Assembly: GCF_007748035.1 (NCBI RefSeq)
Contig: NZ_CP036278.1
Location: 2,852,001-2,916,000, forward strand
Length of the DNA stretch: 64,000 nucleotides
Reading direction: 5' to 3'
Source of the DNA: Aeoliella mucimassa
GTDB lineage: Bacteria > Planctomycetota > Planctomycetia > Pirellulales > Lacipirellulaceae
Shown here piece by piece: positions 24,683 to 34,205 of the stretch (positions are counted from its first letter, which is position 1; every line of letters starts with the position of its first letter). Position numbers and translations under genes: made by a program. The notes beneath the pieces were generated by a model. It was not told the DNA's origin. It did not search any database and saw only the letters and a list, made by a program, of their open reading frames with translations.

Positions 24683-25647
24683 GTGACCTAGCCACTTGCG
24701 AAAGCGTCGCTCGACCACGCTTCGCGACACGTCCAATTGATCGACGAGTTGGCTCATCGATAAACCATGACAAGCAGTGTCGCGAATACAGGCGATTGCC
24801 TTGACCACCAGCGGGTCGGCGATGTCTAACGCGTCGGACGAATGGCGCGTGACCACTCCCAATGGAGCAACCAGTTGCCGGGCTGGCGTCTCCTCCCCCC
24901 CATCAATGCGTCCAACCAACTGGCGGCTTCGTAGCCTACCGATTCGGCATCGGGCACCACGCTCGACAAGGGTGGATTGCAGAAGTTGCAGAGCAACTCG
25001 TTGTTGTCGACTCCGACCACGGCCACTTGCTCTGGCACAAACACGCCTGCGTCCATGCACGCGTTCAGCACATGCTGGCCTCGCACGTCGTTGCATGCCG
25101 CTACGCCGAGCGGTTTTGGCAATCTTAGCAGCCACTCGGCAATGCGCTCCTGATCGGCATCCCATTCCGGAGCAGTAGCCCCCCGCCATGCCGATTGATA
25201 AACTTCGCACGTGCAGTGATAGTCGTGCAATTGCGACTCGAATCCCTCCAAGCGCTCACTCGACCATTTCTCGTTGACGAAACCACAAAAAGCAAAGTTA
25301 CGAAAGCCACGCTCGTAAAGATGCTGAGCCGCCGCGCAACCGATCGTACTCATGTCGGACTGGATGTGCGGCAGCCCAAGGTCATCGTACAGATCGTTGA
25401 GGTCTACCGTGGGAATGGCCTGCTTCGCAATCGCTTTGGCCAACGCTGGATTGGTCGCCCGACAGATGATGCCATCCCACTGCCGTTTTAGGAGCCACGT
25501 CGGAGGGGCTGCCCCGAGTTCCCGCTCGTCCATGTAGGTCGACCACGGGCTGTGCGACCGCTGATGGCGGGCAATGCCAGCGATGATCGCCCGCCCGTAA
25601 GTGGTCGCCGATTCCACCAAGATCGCTACTCGCGGTTTCCGTTTCAT
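24434..25647 (-). pseudogene. xylR: XylR-type (LacI-like sensor + AraC HTH) regulator split by a frameshift
   Basis: Likely transcriptional regulator of pentose or hemicellulose genes. The frame from ATG 25647 encodes the periplasmic-binding-like sensor ('VAILVESATTYGRAIIAGIA', 'QVAVVGVDNNELLCNF', 'GYEAASWLDALMGG') and ends at 24826. The AraC-type helix-turn-helix region continues in another frame ('QLVAPLGVVTRHSSDALDIA', 'CHGLSMSQLVDQLDVSRSVV', 'LAKIASLTGFEHTEYMTVVF'). The switch is at a run of seven C (plus strand 24895-24901); one extra base restores the fusion. The 3' end runs into the hsdR scar at about 24434, so the natural stop also seems lost. Divergent to the arabinofuranosidase gene at 25933. 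Confidence 0.8.
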
Positions 25648-25932
25648 GTCTTTCCAACAAAGAGCCAGATGTTCGCAACAGAACTCATTTCTCACCAAAG
25701 AGGCAAACGGTACCTATCTCAAGACGCCCCCCACCGACACCTCCTACTACACTTACGCTACAGCCATTTTTTCGATTATTCACCAGCAATCTAGCATATA
25801 TCGCTAAGCAGAAGCACTCGCAATATACCTCAAGCCCGCGACGACGGATCTCATGGCAATCCGCTCGTCATTCAGGGACAATGGTGGGAAAACAGCTTTG
25901 TTACCACGTCCTATCAGCTCCTGGAAACGACC

Positions 25933-28431
25933 ATGCGTCGGCGCACGACAGTTCTTCGCTCACTTTGGCAGATACTTCTTTCCGTTTTGCTGGGATCCTG
26001 TGTTTCGGTTTTGGCTACGGAGCCCGCGAGCCTGATTCGCATCGACGCCTCGCACGACGTTCGCACCACCACGCCTTGGCTGACGGGCGCCTGCATCGAG
26101 GACGTGAACCATGAGATTTATGGCGGTCTCTACAGCCAGATGATTTTTGGCGAGAGCTTTCAGGAGCCGGCCGACATTCCCATCGCAAAGGGATTCACCG
26201 CTCATGGTCAAAGCTGGCGAATTGATCGCGACACCATCGGCAGCCCCGTCGGCAACGGTAACAAACTGATTGCCGACCATGTCGAACTGGTCGATGGCAA
26301 GGTCAGCGTCGAAGTCCGGTTCGACGACAACTCCGGCGGCAACGCGGGACTCATCGTGCGAACTTCGCAAGCAGGCCCTGGCATCGATCAGTTTTACGGC
26401 TACGAAGTCGCGCTCGATCCCGAAAGGCAGATCGTACGCTTGGGTCACCATTGCAATGACTTCACGCTGCTTCAGGATGTCCCTTGCGATATCCCTATCG
26501 GCAAGTGGATCAAGCTCGAAACGCGGCTTCGAGGTACTGTTATCGAAGTCTTCGTCGATGGTGATCCGAAGCTTCACTTCACCGACGACTCTGCAGAGGC
26601 AATAAAAGCTGGCAGCGTCGGCCTGCGACACTTCCATCGCCGGGCTTCGTATCGCCATTTAGCTTACCAGGATGAGCAGGAACTTCACACGTTACCTTTT
26701 GTTGACGCTGTAGACAAAGTGGATGAAGTGAGTCGCATGTGGACTTCGTTCCGCACTCACACAGCTCAAGGCAGGTTTGAGCTCGACTCCGATCGGTTCT
26801 TCGTCGGCAGGCAGTCGCAGCAGCTCATCCATGCGGGTGGGGAAGGCGAAGTAGGCCTCTACAATCAGGGACTGAATCGCTGGGGCATGGCATTCCAGTC
26901 TGGCCGGCTGTACGAAGGTGTAGTCTATTTTAGATCCGATTCCTCCTGCGAAGTTCATGTATCGCTACAGTCAAAGGAAGGTGATCGTACGCTGGCGGAG
27001 ACAACCATCTCAGTTTCCTCGAATCAATGGACAAAACACACGTTCTCATTTACTCCCGACGACAGTTGTCGGGACGGGCGTTTCGCCATTTCGTTAACTG
27101 CTCCAGGTAAAGTGAACGTCGGCTACGTGTCGCTTCAGCCTGGCGAGTGGAGACGTTTCCACGGCCTGCCGGTCCGCCGCGATGTCGCCGAACTCCTGCA
27201 ACACCAAGGCATCACCATGCTGCGGTACGGTGGTTCGATGGTGAACACCGACACCTACCGTTGGCAAAACATGATTGGCCCACGGGCGGAGCGGCCCCCC
27301 TATCGCGGGCATTGGTACGACTTCTCGACTAATGGCTGGGGCATCTTCGACTTCATGGAGTTCTGCGAGGCGGCCGGCTTCGAATACATTCCGACACTGA
27401 GCATGAACGAGACGCCTGAGAGCGTGGCCCAGTTTGCGGAGTACGCCACTGGCGATGCCTCGACAGCTTGGGGTCGCAAGCGGATCGCCAATGGTCACGC
27501 ACGCCCCTATCACCTTAAGTACCTTCAGCTCGGCAACGAGGAGCGTGTAGACGAACAGTACGCTCAGCGATTCATCGAACGCGCGCAGGCTATCTGGAAC
27601 GTTCATCCGGAACTCACCTTGGTTGTGGGAGACTTTGTTTACAGTGATGTGATTCATGATTCGCAGCATGTCACCGGCGCGGCTTCCGGCATTACCAACC
27701 TGAATGGCCAGCAGCAGATTCTGGAGTTCGCCAAGTCGCAGAACAAGCGAGTCTGGTTCGATTTGCATGTGTGGACCGGCGGGCCGGGCATCGATCGTAG
27801 CACCGAGGGCATGCTGTCGTTTATCGACGCCCTCGAAGCCATGCAGACCGGAGCCAACTTCCAAGTGGTGGTCTTTGAGTTGAATGCCAACAACCATTCG
27901 CATCGCCGGGCGATCGGCAATGCACTTGCTTTGCACGCGATCGAACAGGATGGCCGCATCCCAGTCACGCTCTCCGCCAACTGCTTGCAGCCCGACGGAC
28001 AAAACGACAACGGGTGGGATCAAGGTTTGTTGTTTCTGTCTCCTTCAAGTGTATGGTTGCAACCACCGGGCTACGTCACGCAGCTCTTCGCCAAGTACTA
28101 CCAGCCTCGCTTGCTCAAGTGCACGCCGGAAGGCTCGGCGAGTTCGCTCGCGTGCTCTGCCAGCCTGAGCGAGCAAGGGGATGTACTCTGCTGCCGTGTG
28201 ATCAATGCAACCGACCAGACGATTCGCACGCAGCTTCGCATCGACGGTTTCCAAAGAACCCAAGCGACCATCGAGGTTGCTCAGCTTGTCGGTCAGTTGG
28301 ACGACACCAACACCGAAGAGCAGATGAATCGCATTGCCCCAAAGATCCACGAACGGAAACCTCAAGAAGCCAATACAGACCTCCCTGTCACGATTGAGCC
28401 TTACTCGATCACGATCTTCAAGTTCCAGTGA
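25933..28431 (+). CDS. Exported GH51-like alpha-L-arabinofuranosidase
   Basis: Probable secreted enzyme that removes alpha-L-arabinofuranose from arabinan or arabinoxylan. Signal peptide 1-29. Residues about 30-60 match the GH51 opening ('TGACIEDVNHEIYGGLYSQM'). A concanavalin-like insert ('NAGLIVRTSQAGPGIDQFYG', 'IPIGKWIKLETRLRG') and a CBM-like domain (about 280-400) follow, then a TIM barrel from about 410 with acid/base Glu at about 536 ('LKYLQLGNEERVDE') and nucleophile Glu at about 648 ('VVVFELNANNHSHRRA'). A beta-sandwich ends the protein. At 832 residues it is longer than most GH51 because of the inserts. ATG 25933. It faces the xylR-like regulator and precedes a GH127-like gene by 131 bases, a likely arabinan operon. 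Confidence 0.85.
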   Translation: MRRRTTVLRSLWQILLSVLLGSCVSVLATEPASLIRIDASHDVRTTTPWLTGACIEDVNHEIYGGLYSQMIFGESFQEPADIPIAKGFTAHGQSWRIDRDTIGSPVGNGNKLIADHVELVDGKVSVEVRFDDNSGGNAGLIVRTSQAGPGIDQFYGYEVALDPERQIVRLGHHCNDFTLLQDVPCDIPIGKWIKLETRLRGTVIEVFVDGDPKLHFTDDSAEAIKAGSVGLRHFHRRASYRHLAYQDEQELHTLPFVDAVDKVDEVSRMWTSFRTHTAQGRFELDSDRFFVGRQSQQLIHAGGEGEVGLYNQGLNRWGMAFQSGRLYEGVVYFRSDSSCEVHVSLQSKEGDRTLAETTISVSSNQWTKHTFSFTPDDSCRDGRFAISLTAPGKVNVGYVSLQPGEWRRFHGLPVRRDVAELLQHQGITMLRYGGSMVNTDTYRWQNMIGPRAERPPYRGHWYDFSTNGWGIFDFMEFCEAAGFEYIPTLSMNETPESVAQFAEYATGDASTAWGRKRIANGHARPYHLKYLQLGNEERVDEQYAQRFIERAQAIWNVHPELTLVVGDFVYSDVIHDSQHVTGAASGITNLNGQQQILEFAKSQNKRVWFDLHVWTGGPGIDRSTEGMLSFIDALEAMQTGANFQVVVFELNANNHSHRRAIGNALALHAIEQDGRIPVTLSANCLQPDGQNDNGWDQGLLFLSPSSVWLQPPGYVTQLFAKYYQPRLLKCTPEGSASSLACSASLSEQGDVLCCRVINATDQTIRTQLRIDGFQRTQATIEVAQLVGQLDDTNTEEQMNRIAPKIHERKPQEANTDLPVTIEPYSITIFKFQ

Positions 28432-28562
28432 TAGGCGAGCACAACTCGCATCGGCGGTTGGGGGGTCGGGTTGATCGCTAGCACCTCCTCTCCATCAAGA
28501 ACACAGTAAGCTACATTACAAGCGTCGAGATCACCCGCACGACGAACAAGGATTCACAGGCG

Positions 28563-31040
28563 ATGACTACTCACTCTTATCTTCAATGGTATTTCCGCAA
28601 GCTTCGCACACCGGTACATTTCGATAGCAGCAAAACTTGTCTGCTGATGATCATGTCTGTCTGCCTGGTCTTGCCCTGCCCTGCAACCAGAGCGAATGGT
28701 CCGCAACGGGTTGGCGACGATTTGCCACTGGGGAGCGTTACCGTCGACGATGACTTCTGGACTCCCATGATGGAGGTCTGGCAACGAACCACGATACGCG
28801 ACTGCTTTGCCAAGTTCGAAAACGATGGTGCCTTTCGCAATTTCGAACGCATCCGCGACGGACGTGCCGAGTCGCACGAAAGCGCACCGTGGTTCGATGG
28901 GTTGGTGTACGAAATGATTGCCGCCAGCAGCGACTTCCTGGCCCGGCATCCCGATCCGCAGTTGCAGCACCAGCTGGACGAATACGCCAAGCTGATCGCA
29001 GCGGCTGCCGAGCGCGACCCCGATGGCTACATCAACACCTACACGCAACTGGAGGATCCCACCAAGCGGTGGGGACGCAATGGGGGGAATCTTCGCTATC
29101 AACACGATGTTTACAATATTGGATGTCTCGTCGAAGCAGCGGTTCACCACTACCAGGCGACCGGCGATACTCGCTTGCTGAAGACGGCCACGACACTAGT
29201 CGGGCACATGGCCGAGGAGTTCGGCTTTCCTCCCAGGCTCAACGTGATTCCAGGCCACGCCCTGCCCGAGGTCACCCTCGTTTCGCTCTATCAACTGCTG
29301 CGCGACGACCCAGCACTTGCGCAGGAAGTATGCGGAGAGGTCGAAGTCGAATCGATCCTGCGCCTTGCTGAGTTCTTCGTCCAGGCTCGCGGTCATTACG
29401 AGGGGCGCACCTCGTTGGAGGCCTACGCCCAAGACGCTCGCCCTGTGGCCGAACTGCAAACCATGGAAGGACATGCGGTCCGGGCGACGCTGCTGTGCGC
29501 TGGAATGGCCGCCCTCGCCCAGGAACGCCCCGACGGCGTCTATCGAGAGTGCACGCAGCGCTTGTGGCAAAACATGACCACCCGCCGGATGTACATCACC
29601 GGCGCGGTGGGAGCGATCGCTCACGACGAACGGTTTGGCGACGATTACGAGCTGCCCAACGATGGCTACATGGAAATCTGCGGCTCGGTCGCGGCCGGTA
29701 TGTTTCACCACAACATGGGCGTGCTGACCGGCGATGGCAAGTACTACGACGAACTGGAGCGGGTACTCTACAATGGCATTCTCGCGGGCGTGTCGCAGTC
29801 GGGCGATCAGTATCTCTACACGAATCCGCTGACCGCGTCGGCTCAGCAACGTCGCTGGCAATGGCACGGCTGCCCCTGCTGTCCTCCGATGTTCCTGAAG
29901 ATGATGGGCGCCCTTCCTGGATACATCTACTCGACTCGCGACGATGGAGTAGCGGTGAACCTGTTTATCGGCAGCCATGCGTCGCTGCCAATCGGCGATC
30001 AGCAGGTCACCATCCACCAGTCGACCGACTACCCCTGGAACGGCAGCATCCATCTTAAGTTGCAGCTCGACTCGCCCAGCGAGTTCACCGTGCGAGTGCG
30101 GCTTCCGCAGTGGTGCGATGCTCCTCGTCTGCGGGTGAATGGCAAGCCGGTTGACTCGCCTCGCGTCGAGCAAGGCTATGCGGTGCTCACTCGCCAGTGG
30201 TCGACTGGCGACGCCATTCAGCTCGAGCTGCCGCTCGTTCCGCAACTGGTCCACGACAATCCTCTGGTGACCACCAATCAAGGTTACGTGGCCATCGAAC
30301 GAGGCCCTTTGGTCTATTGCTTGGAGAATTGTGACAACCAGAATCTGCTGAGCCATCTGTACTTCGATCAAGACACCACGTTGCGAGTGGAGTCGCGCGA
30401 CGACCTGCTCGGCGGCATCGATGCCATTCGCTGCACTGCCAACGTCCGTGGAGTGCCAGCGGAGGCGAGTGAAAGCGACTCGGCGGAAGCGGACCACACC
30501 ATCGAGGCGTTGGCCATTCCGTTCTACGCCCACTCCAACCGCCAGCCGACCGCTCGCCGTGTCTGGCTGCCCGAGCAACGCCAACTTGCCGAGGCCCAGA
30601 AGCCAGCGACCATTGCCAGCCAAGCCGAGTGGACCGCTTCGCACTGCTGGTCTGGCGATACCACGGCCGCGCTCAACGATCAACTCGACGTCGCCGCTTC
30701 CGACGACCAAACCACTCCGCGGTTCAGTTGGTGGAACCATCGAGGAACCACCGAGTGGGTGCAGGCCGACTTGGCCGATTCCACCGAAGTGAGCGAAGTG
30801 CAAGTCTACTGGTGGGACGATCGACGGCTCGGCGCTCACTGCCGTACTCCCCTTCGCTGGCGCGTACTTACTTTGCAAGAGGGCGAGTGGAAACCGATTG
30901 CCGAACAGACCGCGGGAGCCACCGCAATGGATCGCTTCTGCAGTATCACCTTTCCCCGGCAATCGCTCAGCACGCTTCGCATCGAAGTCGAACTGCAGCC
31001 TGAATGGTCGGCCGGCATCCTCGAGGTGCAAATCAAGTAA
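28563..31040 (+). CDS. Exported GH127-like beta-L-arabinofuranosidase (DUF1680)
   Basis: Probable secreted hydrolase for beta-L-arabinofuranosyl units (hydroxyproline-linked arabinan or pectin side chains). Signal segment residues about 18-45. The (alpha/alpha)6 barrel opens 'VTVDDDFWTPMMEVWQRTTI'. Active-site residues match HypBA1: acid/base Glu356 ('HDERFGDDYELPN'), zinc ligands Glu371 and Cys373 ('GYMEICGSV'), and Cys439-Cys440 ('HGCPCCPPMF'), where one Cys acts as nucleophile. A beta-sandwich follows, and a C-terminal discoidin-like domain of about 150 residues ('WNHRGTTEWVQADLADSTEV') that may bind sugar. The stop overlaps the convergent PEP-CTERM gene by 8 bases. Confidence 0.88.
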   Translation: MTTHSYLQWYFRKLRTPVHFDSSKTCLLMIMSVCLVLPCPATRANGPQRVGDDLPLGSVTVDDDFWTPMMEVWQRTTIRDCFAKFENDGAFRNFERIRDGRAESHESAPWFDGLVYEMIAASSDFLARHPDPQLQHQLDEYAKLIAAAAERDPDGYINTYTQLEDPTKRWGRNGGNLRYQHDVYNIGCLVEAAVHHYQATGDTRLLKTATTLVGHMAEEFGFPPRLNVIPGHALPEVTLVSLYQLLRDDPALAQEVCGEVEVESILRLAEFFVQARGHYEGRTSLEAYAQDARPVAELQTMEGHAVRATLLCAGMAALAQERPDGVYRECTQRLWQNMTTRRMYITGAVGAIAHDERFGDDYELPNDGYMEICGSVAAGMFHHNMGVLTGDGKYYDELERVLYNGILAGVSQSGDQYLYTNPLTASAQQRRWQWHGCPCCPPMFLKMMGALPGYIYSTRDDGVAVNLFIGSHASLPIGDQQVTIHQSTDYPWNGSIHLKLQLDSPSEFTVRVRLPQWCDAPRLRVNGKPVDSPRVEQGYAVLTRQWSTGDAIQLELPLVPQLVHDNPLVTTNQGYVAIERGPLVYCLENCDNQNLLSHLYFDQDTTLRVESRDDLLGGIDAIRCTANVRGVPAEASESDSAEADHTIEALAIPFYAHSNRQPTARRVWLPEQRQLAEAQKPATIASQAEWTASHCWSGDTTAALNDQLDVAASDDQTTPRFSWWNHRGTTEWVQADLADSTEVSEVQVYWWDDRRLGAHCRTPLRWRVLTLQEGEWKPIAEQTAGATAMDRFCSITFPRQSLSTLRIEVELQPEWSAGILEVQIK

Positions 31041-31650
31041 CGACACTGGCGGAAAAATACCGGCAACTCAAGGCAGTCCCTCCTCCAAGGCGTCTGGCTC
31101 CAAAGAGCCACCACCCACCCAAGAGGCTTGCAATCAGCAGCAGTGTTGATTTTGGTTCGGGAACGCTTAGCACAAAGGTCCGCCCTTCAAAACCAGTGAG
31201 ACCGAGTATATTGCTGCCCGCCCCCAATCCGTCCTGCACGGTTCCAGAAATCTCGAGTCCGAGATGATCGTTGAATGCCCCAAATTGATCACGAAATAGC
31301 GTGCCATCGATATCTAACTGCATATCGCGAAAGTGGGAAGTCGATAGCCCGGTGAACCATTCAATGTTCACGAAGTAGTATTCTTCGTCGGAAGCCATCC
31401 GCAGCCGAGCAGTGGTTGGTGTATTGGGCACATTGCTGATGCTATCTGGCGAGTCGTTTCGCAAGTCGAAGCTAAGCATAGCGATTGTTGAACCATCAAC
31501 GAACGAAGTGACATCGATCTGCTTCGGTTGCCATACAGAAGGATTGGATGAGTTGCTCGCAGTGCCGATCACTTGAAACTCACTCTGAGCCGGAATGATC
31601 GCTGCCTGCAGCGCGTTAACCATCAACAGCCAACAAAGTGCCGATACCAT
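31033..31650 (-). CDS. PEP-CTERM protein, function unknown
   Basis: A 205-residue exported protein, predicted to be cut and sorted by an exosortase. The N-terminal segment (1-16) is hydrophobic but short of basic residues, so the start is uncertain. The body is beta-rich with no named domain ('FVDGSTIAMLSFDLRND', 'YYFVNIEWFTGL'). The sorting tail is 'SVPEPKSTLLLIASLLGGWW' then 'LFGARRL', matching PEP, membrane helix and Arg. Unusually, about 14 residues follow the Arg cluster. It converges on the GH127 gene and overlaps it by 8 bases. Confidence 0.7.
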   Translation of the reverse strand: MVSALCWLLMVNALQAAIIPAQSEFQVIGTASNSSNPSVWQPKQIDVTSFVDGSTIAMLSFDLRNDSPDSISNVPNTPTTARLRMASDEEYYFVNIEWFTGLSTSHFRDMQLDIDGTLFRDQFGAFNDHLGLEISGTVQDGLGAGSNILGLTGFEGRTFVLSVPEPKSTLLLIASLLGGWWLFGARRLGGGTALSCRYFSASVVT

Positions 31651-32191
31651 CCATCAAATCATAAGTAGACCTTTCGATAAATTTTGGAAGTGATGAAACG
31701 TAGCTTAGTTGCTTCTGGGGCGAACGATATTACCCTCAGGGGTGAATTTCAACGCAGCCGATCTGCCCCGAGAGCGTACTGCACTGGATACTGGTTTAGA
31801 GTTTGCCTTCGACCGGCTTACGCCATTCCGTTGACCCCTTATAAATGGAAGCGACTGGTCGACCGCCAAACCTTTGGTTACTCTGCATCCTTGTGGCCGA
31901 ACAACCGCTTCGACATGTCGGCAGAACAGACACGCCTGTCGACCGGGCCGACACCCAATTCGGTTGCCAATCGCCATTTATCGGCAATTGGTTGTTTCGG
32001 TGCATGGCACGTAAAATGCCTAAGGTTCCCCCCGCCATCCGGCTTGCGATGCCAGCGACCCCGCATACGCAGGTAACCCGCATCGGCCATCCGCTGCTCC
32101 CAGGCTGCCGACACCGGTGCCAATGGTGCTCGCCGCCCCCGCCGCGTGGAGCTGTTGCAAGCGGGTAGCTGTGCCCTATGATGTGAATGAC
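31651..32191. other. Region without a supported gene
   Basis: About 540 bases. Frames on both strands (one long antisense frame continues under the eboD-like gene) show no family features. The segment holds the promoters of both flanking divergent genes; I see no RNA gene or terminator. Confidence 0.35.
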
Positions 32192-33382
32192 ATGAGTGAT
32201 TTTGATACACAATCCGACTCTCTTTCGATCGACGTTCGTTTCTCGGTGCCGTTGAAGCATCAGATTCGTTTCACCCGCGACGTACTGGGAACCGAACACC
32301 ACGTGCTGGCCGATTTGCTCGAACCGTCGGGCGACGCGCCGGCGCGGGTTCAGTTTTGGGTCGACGCTCATGTGGCCGAAGCCACGCCTTGGCTGCTCGA
32401 TAGCCTGCAGCAGTTTGTCACTCGCTACGCCGATCGGCTGCTCCTGGCGAGCGACGTGCAACTCGTCTCCGGCGGCGAAGCCATCAAAAACGACGTTCAC
32501 CTGCTGCAGCAGATGCTCGGCGAGATGCATCGCGCCGAGCTCGACCGTCGCAGCTACGTTGTCGTCATCGGCGGCGGGGCCGTGCTCGACGCAGTCGGCT
32601 TCGCGGCCGCCTTGGCCCATCGCGGCGTGCGACTCGTTCGCTTACCGACCACCACGCTCGCCCAGGCCGACTCCGGCGTGGGGGTGAAAAACGGGGTGAA
32701 TCTCTACAACACCAAAAACTGGCTCGGCACGTTCGGCGTGCCATGGGCAGTGGTGAACGACGCCCGACTGCTCGAAACGCTCTCCGATCGCGACTTCCGC
32801 AGCGGCTTTGCCGAGGCCGTGAAGGTGTCGTTGCTCAAGGATGCTGCGCTGTTCGACGAGCTTTGTCACTCGGCAACGCGGATTCGCCAGCGCGACATGG
32901 ATGCCTGCTTACCGATCATCCGTCGGTCGGCCGAACTGCACCTCGACCACATCACCCGCGGCGGCGACCCGTTCGAAATGCTCGAAGCCAGGCCGCTCGA
33001 TTTTGGTCACTGGTCAGCTCACAAGCTCGAAGCGATGTCGAACTTCTCGCTTCGCCATGGCGAAGCGGTCGCCATCGGCGTTGCGATCGATGTCATTTAC
33101 TCCTCCCTCGCGTTAGGGTTCCCGCGCCGCGACGCTCAGCGGGCGGTCGATAGTTTGTTGGAATTAGGGTTCACGCTCGATCACCAGCAACTCAGCAAGT
33201 CGGACCAACTGCTCGCAGGACTCGAAGAGTTCCGCCAGCACCTCGGTGGTCGACTCACACTAACCATGCTCCAGCAAGTCGCCCAACCGGCGAACGTCCA
33301 CTCGGTCGACCAGCGACAGCTGTTGCAAGCCATCGACGAGTGCCAACGCACTCGGACCTCGACGCCAAGCGTCGCCAGCTAA
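32192..33382 (+). CDS. eboD: EboD-like 3-dehydroquinate synthase homologue
   Basis: A sugar-phosphate-cyclase-fold enzyme of 396 residues. NAD-binding '[20 protein letters not shown]' and the metal-site motifs '[17 protein letters not shown]', '[17 protein letters not shown]' and '[14 protein letters not shown]' are intact, so catalysis is plausible. '[20 protein letters not shown]' with a Tyr/Thr-Lys-Asn-Trp loop ('[11 protein letters not shown]') matches EboD of the eboABCDEF cluster better than canonical AroB. EboD enzymes are linked to transport or modification of a still-unclear metabolite. None of the other ebo genes is next to it here. ATG 32192 is chosen because the family starts at about this point; upstream residues look random. 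Confidence 0.8.
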   Translation: MSDFDTQSDSLSIDVRFSVPLKHQIRFTRDVLGTEHHVLADLLEPSGDAPARVQFWVDAHVAEATPWLLDSLQQFVTRYADRLLLASDVQLVSGGEAIKNDVHLLQQMLGEMHRAELDRRSYVVVIGGGAVLDAVGFAAALAHRGVRLVRLPTTTLAQADSGVGVKNGVNLYNTKNWLGTFGVPWAVVNDARLLETLSDRDFRSGFAEAVKVSLLKDAALFDELCHSATRIRQRDMDACLPIIRRSAELHLDHITRGGDPFEMLEARPLDFGHWSAHKLEAMSNFSLRHGEAVAIGVAIDVIYSSLALGFPRRDAQRAVDSLLELGFTLDHQQLSKSDQLLAGLEEFRQHLGGRLTLTMLQQVAQPANVHSVDQRQLLQAIDECQRTRTSTPSVAS

Positions 33383-33450
33383 AGCGACGTACTCCCCCAG
33401 GCCCCCTGCCCTCCCCCGGCTCCCCGCATGCCCGGGACCAGCGAGGAATT

Positions 33451-33711
33451 GATTCCCACCGCCCCCAATAGATTCCCACCGCTGGGCAAATAGATTCCCA
33501 ATTTACCCATCGATGGGAAAATTGAATCTCCGCCCACTCTACAAAACCAGTGGTTTTCTCTCTCGAATAGATTCCCATTTCCCAAAACGCATCGAGTGGG
33601 AATCTATTTTCTCGGTGGGAATCAATCGCAAGTCGTTTGTGGGTAACAAGTTGCATCAACACCTCCGTGATAGTTGCCCAAAATAGATTCCCACCCATGG
33701 GAAACTATTTT
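33451..33711. repeat. Cluster of GATTCCCA repeats, both orientations
   Basis: About eight copies of the core GATTCCCA / TGGGAATC or near matches lie within 260 bases. Direct copies are at 33451, 33471, 33491 and 33569 and in AAAATAGATTCCCACCC (33680-33696). Inverted copies are in GTGGGAATCTATTTT (33596-33610) and GGTGGGAATCAAT (33614-33626). Most carry AATA before the core. Spacing is irregular (15-75 bases), so this is not a CRISPR. The surrounding 33383-34205 has no supported gene and reads as low-information intergenic DNA. Confidence 0.7.
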
Positions 33712-34070
33712 TGGGGAGGGGGCAGATTGGGGATTTCGGAATGTGGAATGTCATCCTGACGGGAGCTTCAAGCGACCCGAAGAATCTTAGCCTACCGCTT
33801 ACAGCCTAAAGCCTAAAGCCTAGAGCCCATAAAGCTTCCAGCGACGCAGCCCCATCACCCGCATTTCCCACGCGCGCAGCAGCGAACGCCCCCGCAAGCA
33901 ACCCTTCGCCTGCGCGTCGAAATTGGCAATCAAGTGAATTCAATAACTGCTAAACCATTCCACCCTCCAACAACGAACCACTGACAACTAACAACGGACA
34001 ACACACACCTATTCATTAGAACACCACAGGTGGCCAATATCCACCAAAAAACAACAAGAATTGCTCGTGG

Positions 34071-34115
34071 AAAAAAAAGCCCTCAGATAGGCGACGCCCC
34101 CCAGGGGCAGGCGTC
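34071..34115 (-). terminator. Possible terminator after the exostosin-like gene
   Basis: On the minus strand a GACGCC/GGCGTC stem (34093-34098 with 34110-34115) is followed after about 14 bases by a run of eight T (34071-34078). The distance is longer than ideal, so this is tentative. Confidence 0.3.
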
Positions 34116-34205
34116 GTCCACCACAGAGATTTCAGCGGTGTTGCCCCCCCATCGTACCGCTAGCGCAGCAGGCAACATGAAGCACTACTGGTGATAACTT
34201 CAAGC

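Noticed and set aside
29196-31046. 616-residue minus-strand frame opposite the GH127 gene
   Set aside because: Shadow of strong codon bias; composition unnatural and no known domain, whereas the plus strand has a full enzyme with all active-site residues.
31796-32620. 274-residue minus-strand frame across the eboD start
   Set aside because: It overlaps the N-terminal part of a well-supported enzyme and has no family features.
33255-33698. 147-residue minus-strand frame through the GATTCCCA repeats
   Set aside because: The repeated Trp-Glu-Ser-Ile pattern is just the translation of the DNA repeat; the frame also runs into the 3' end of eboD.
33451-33711. CRISPR array
   Set aside because: Repeats are only about 8-13 bases, occur in both orientations and have irregular spacing; no cas genes.
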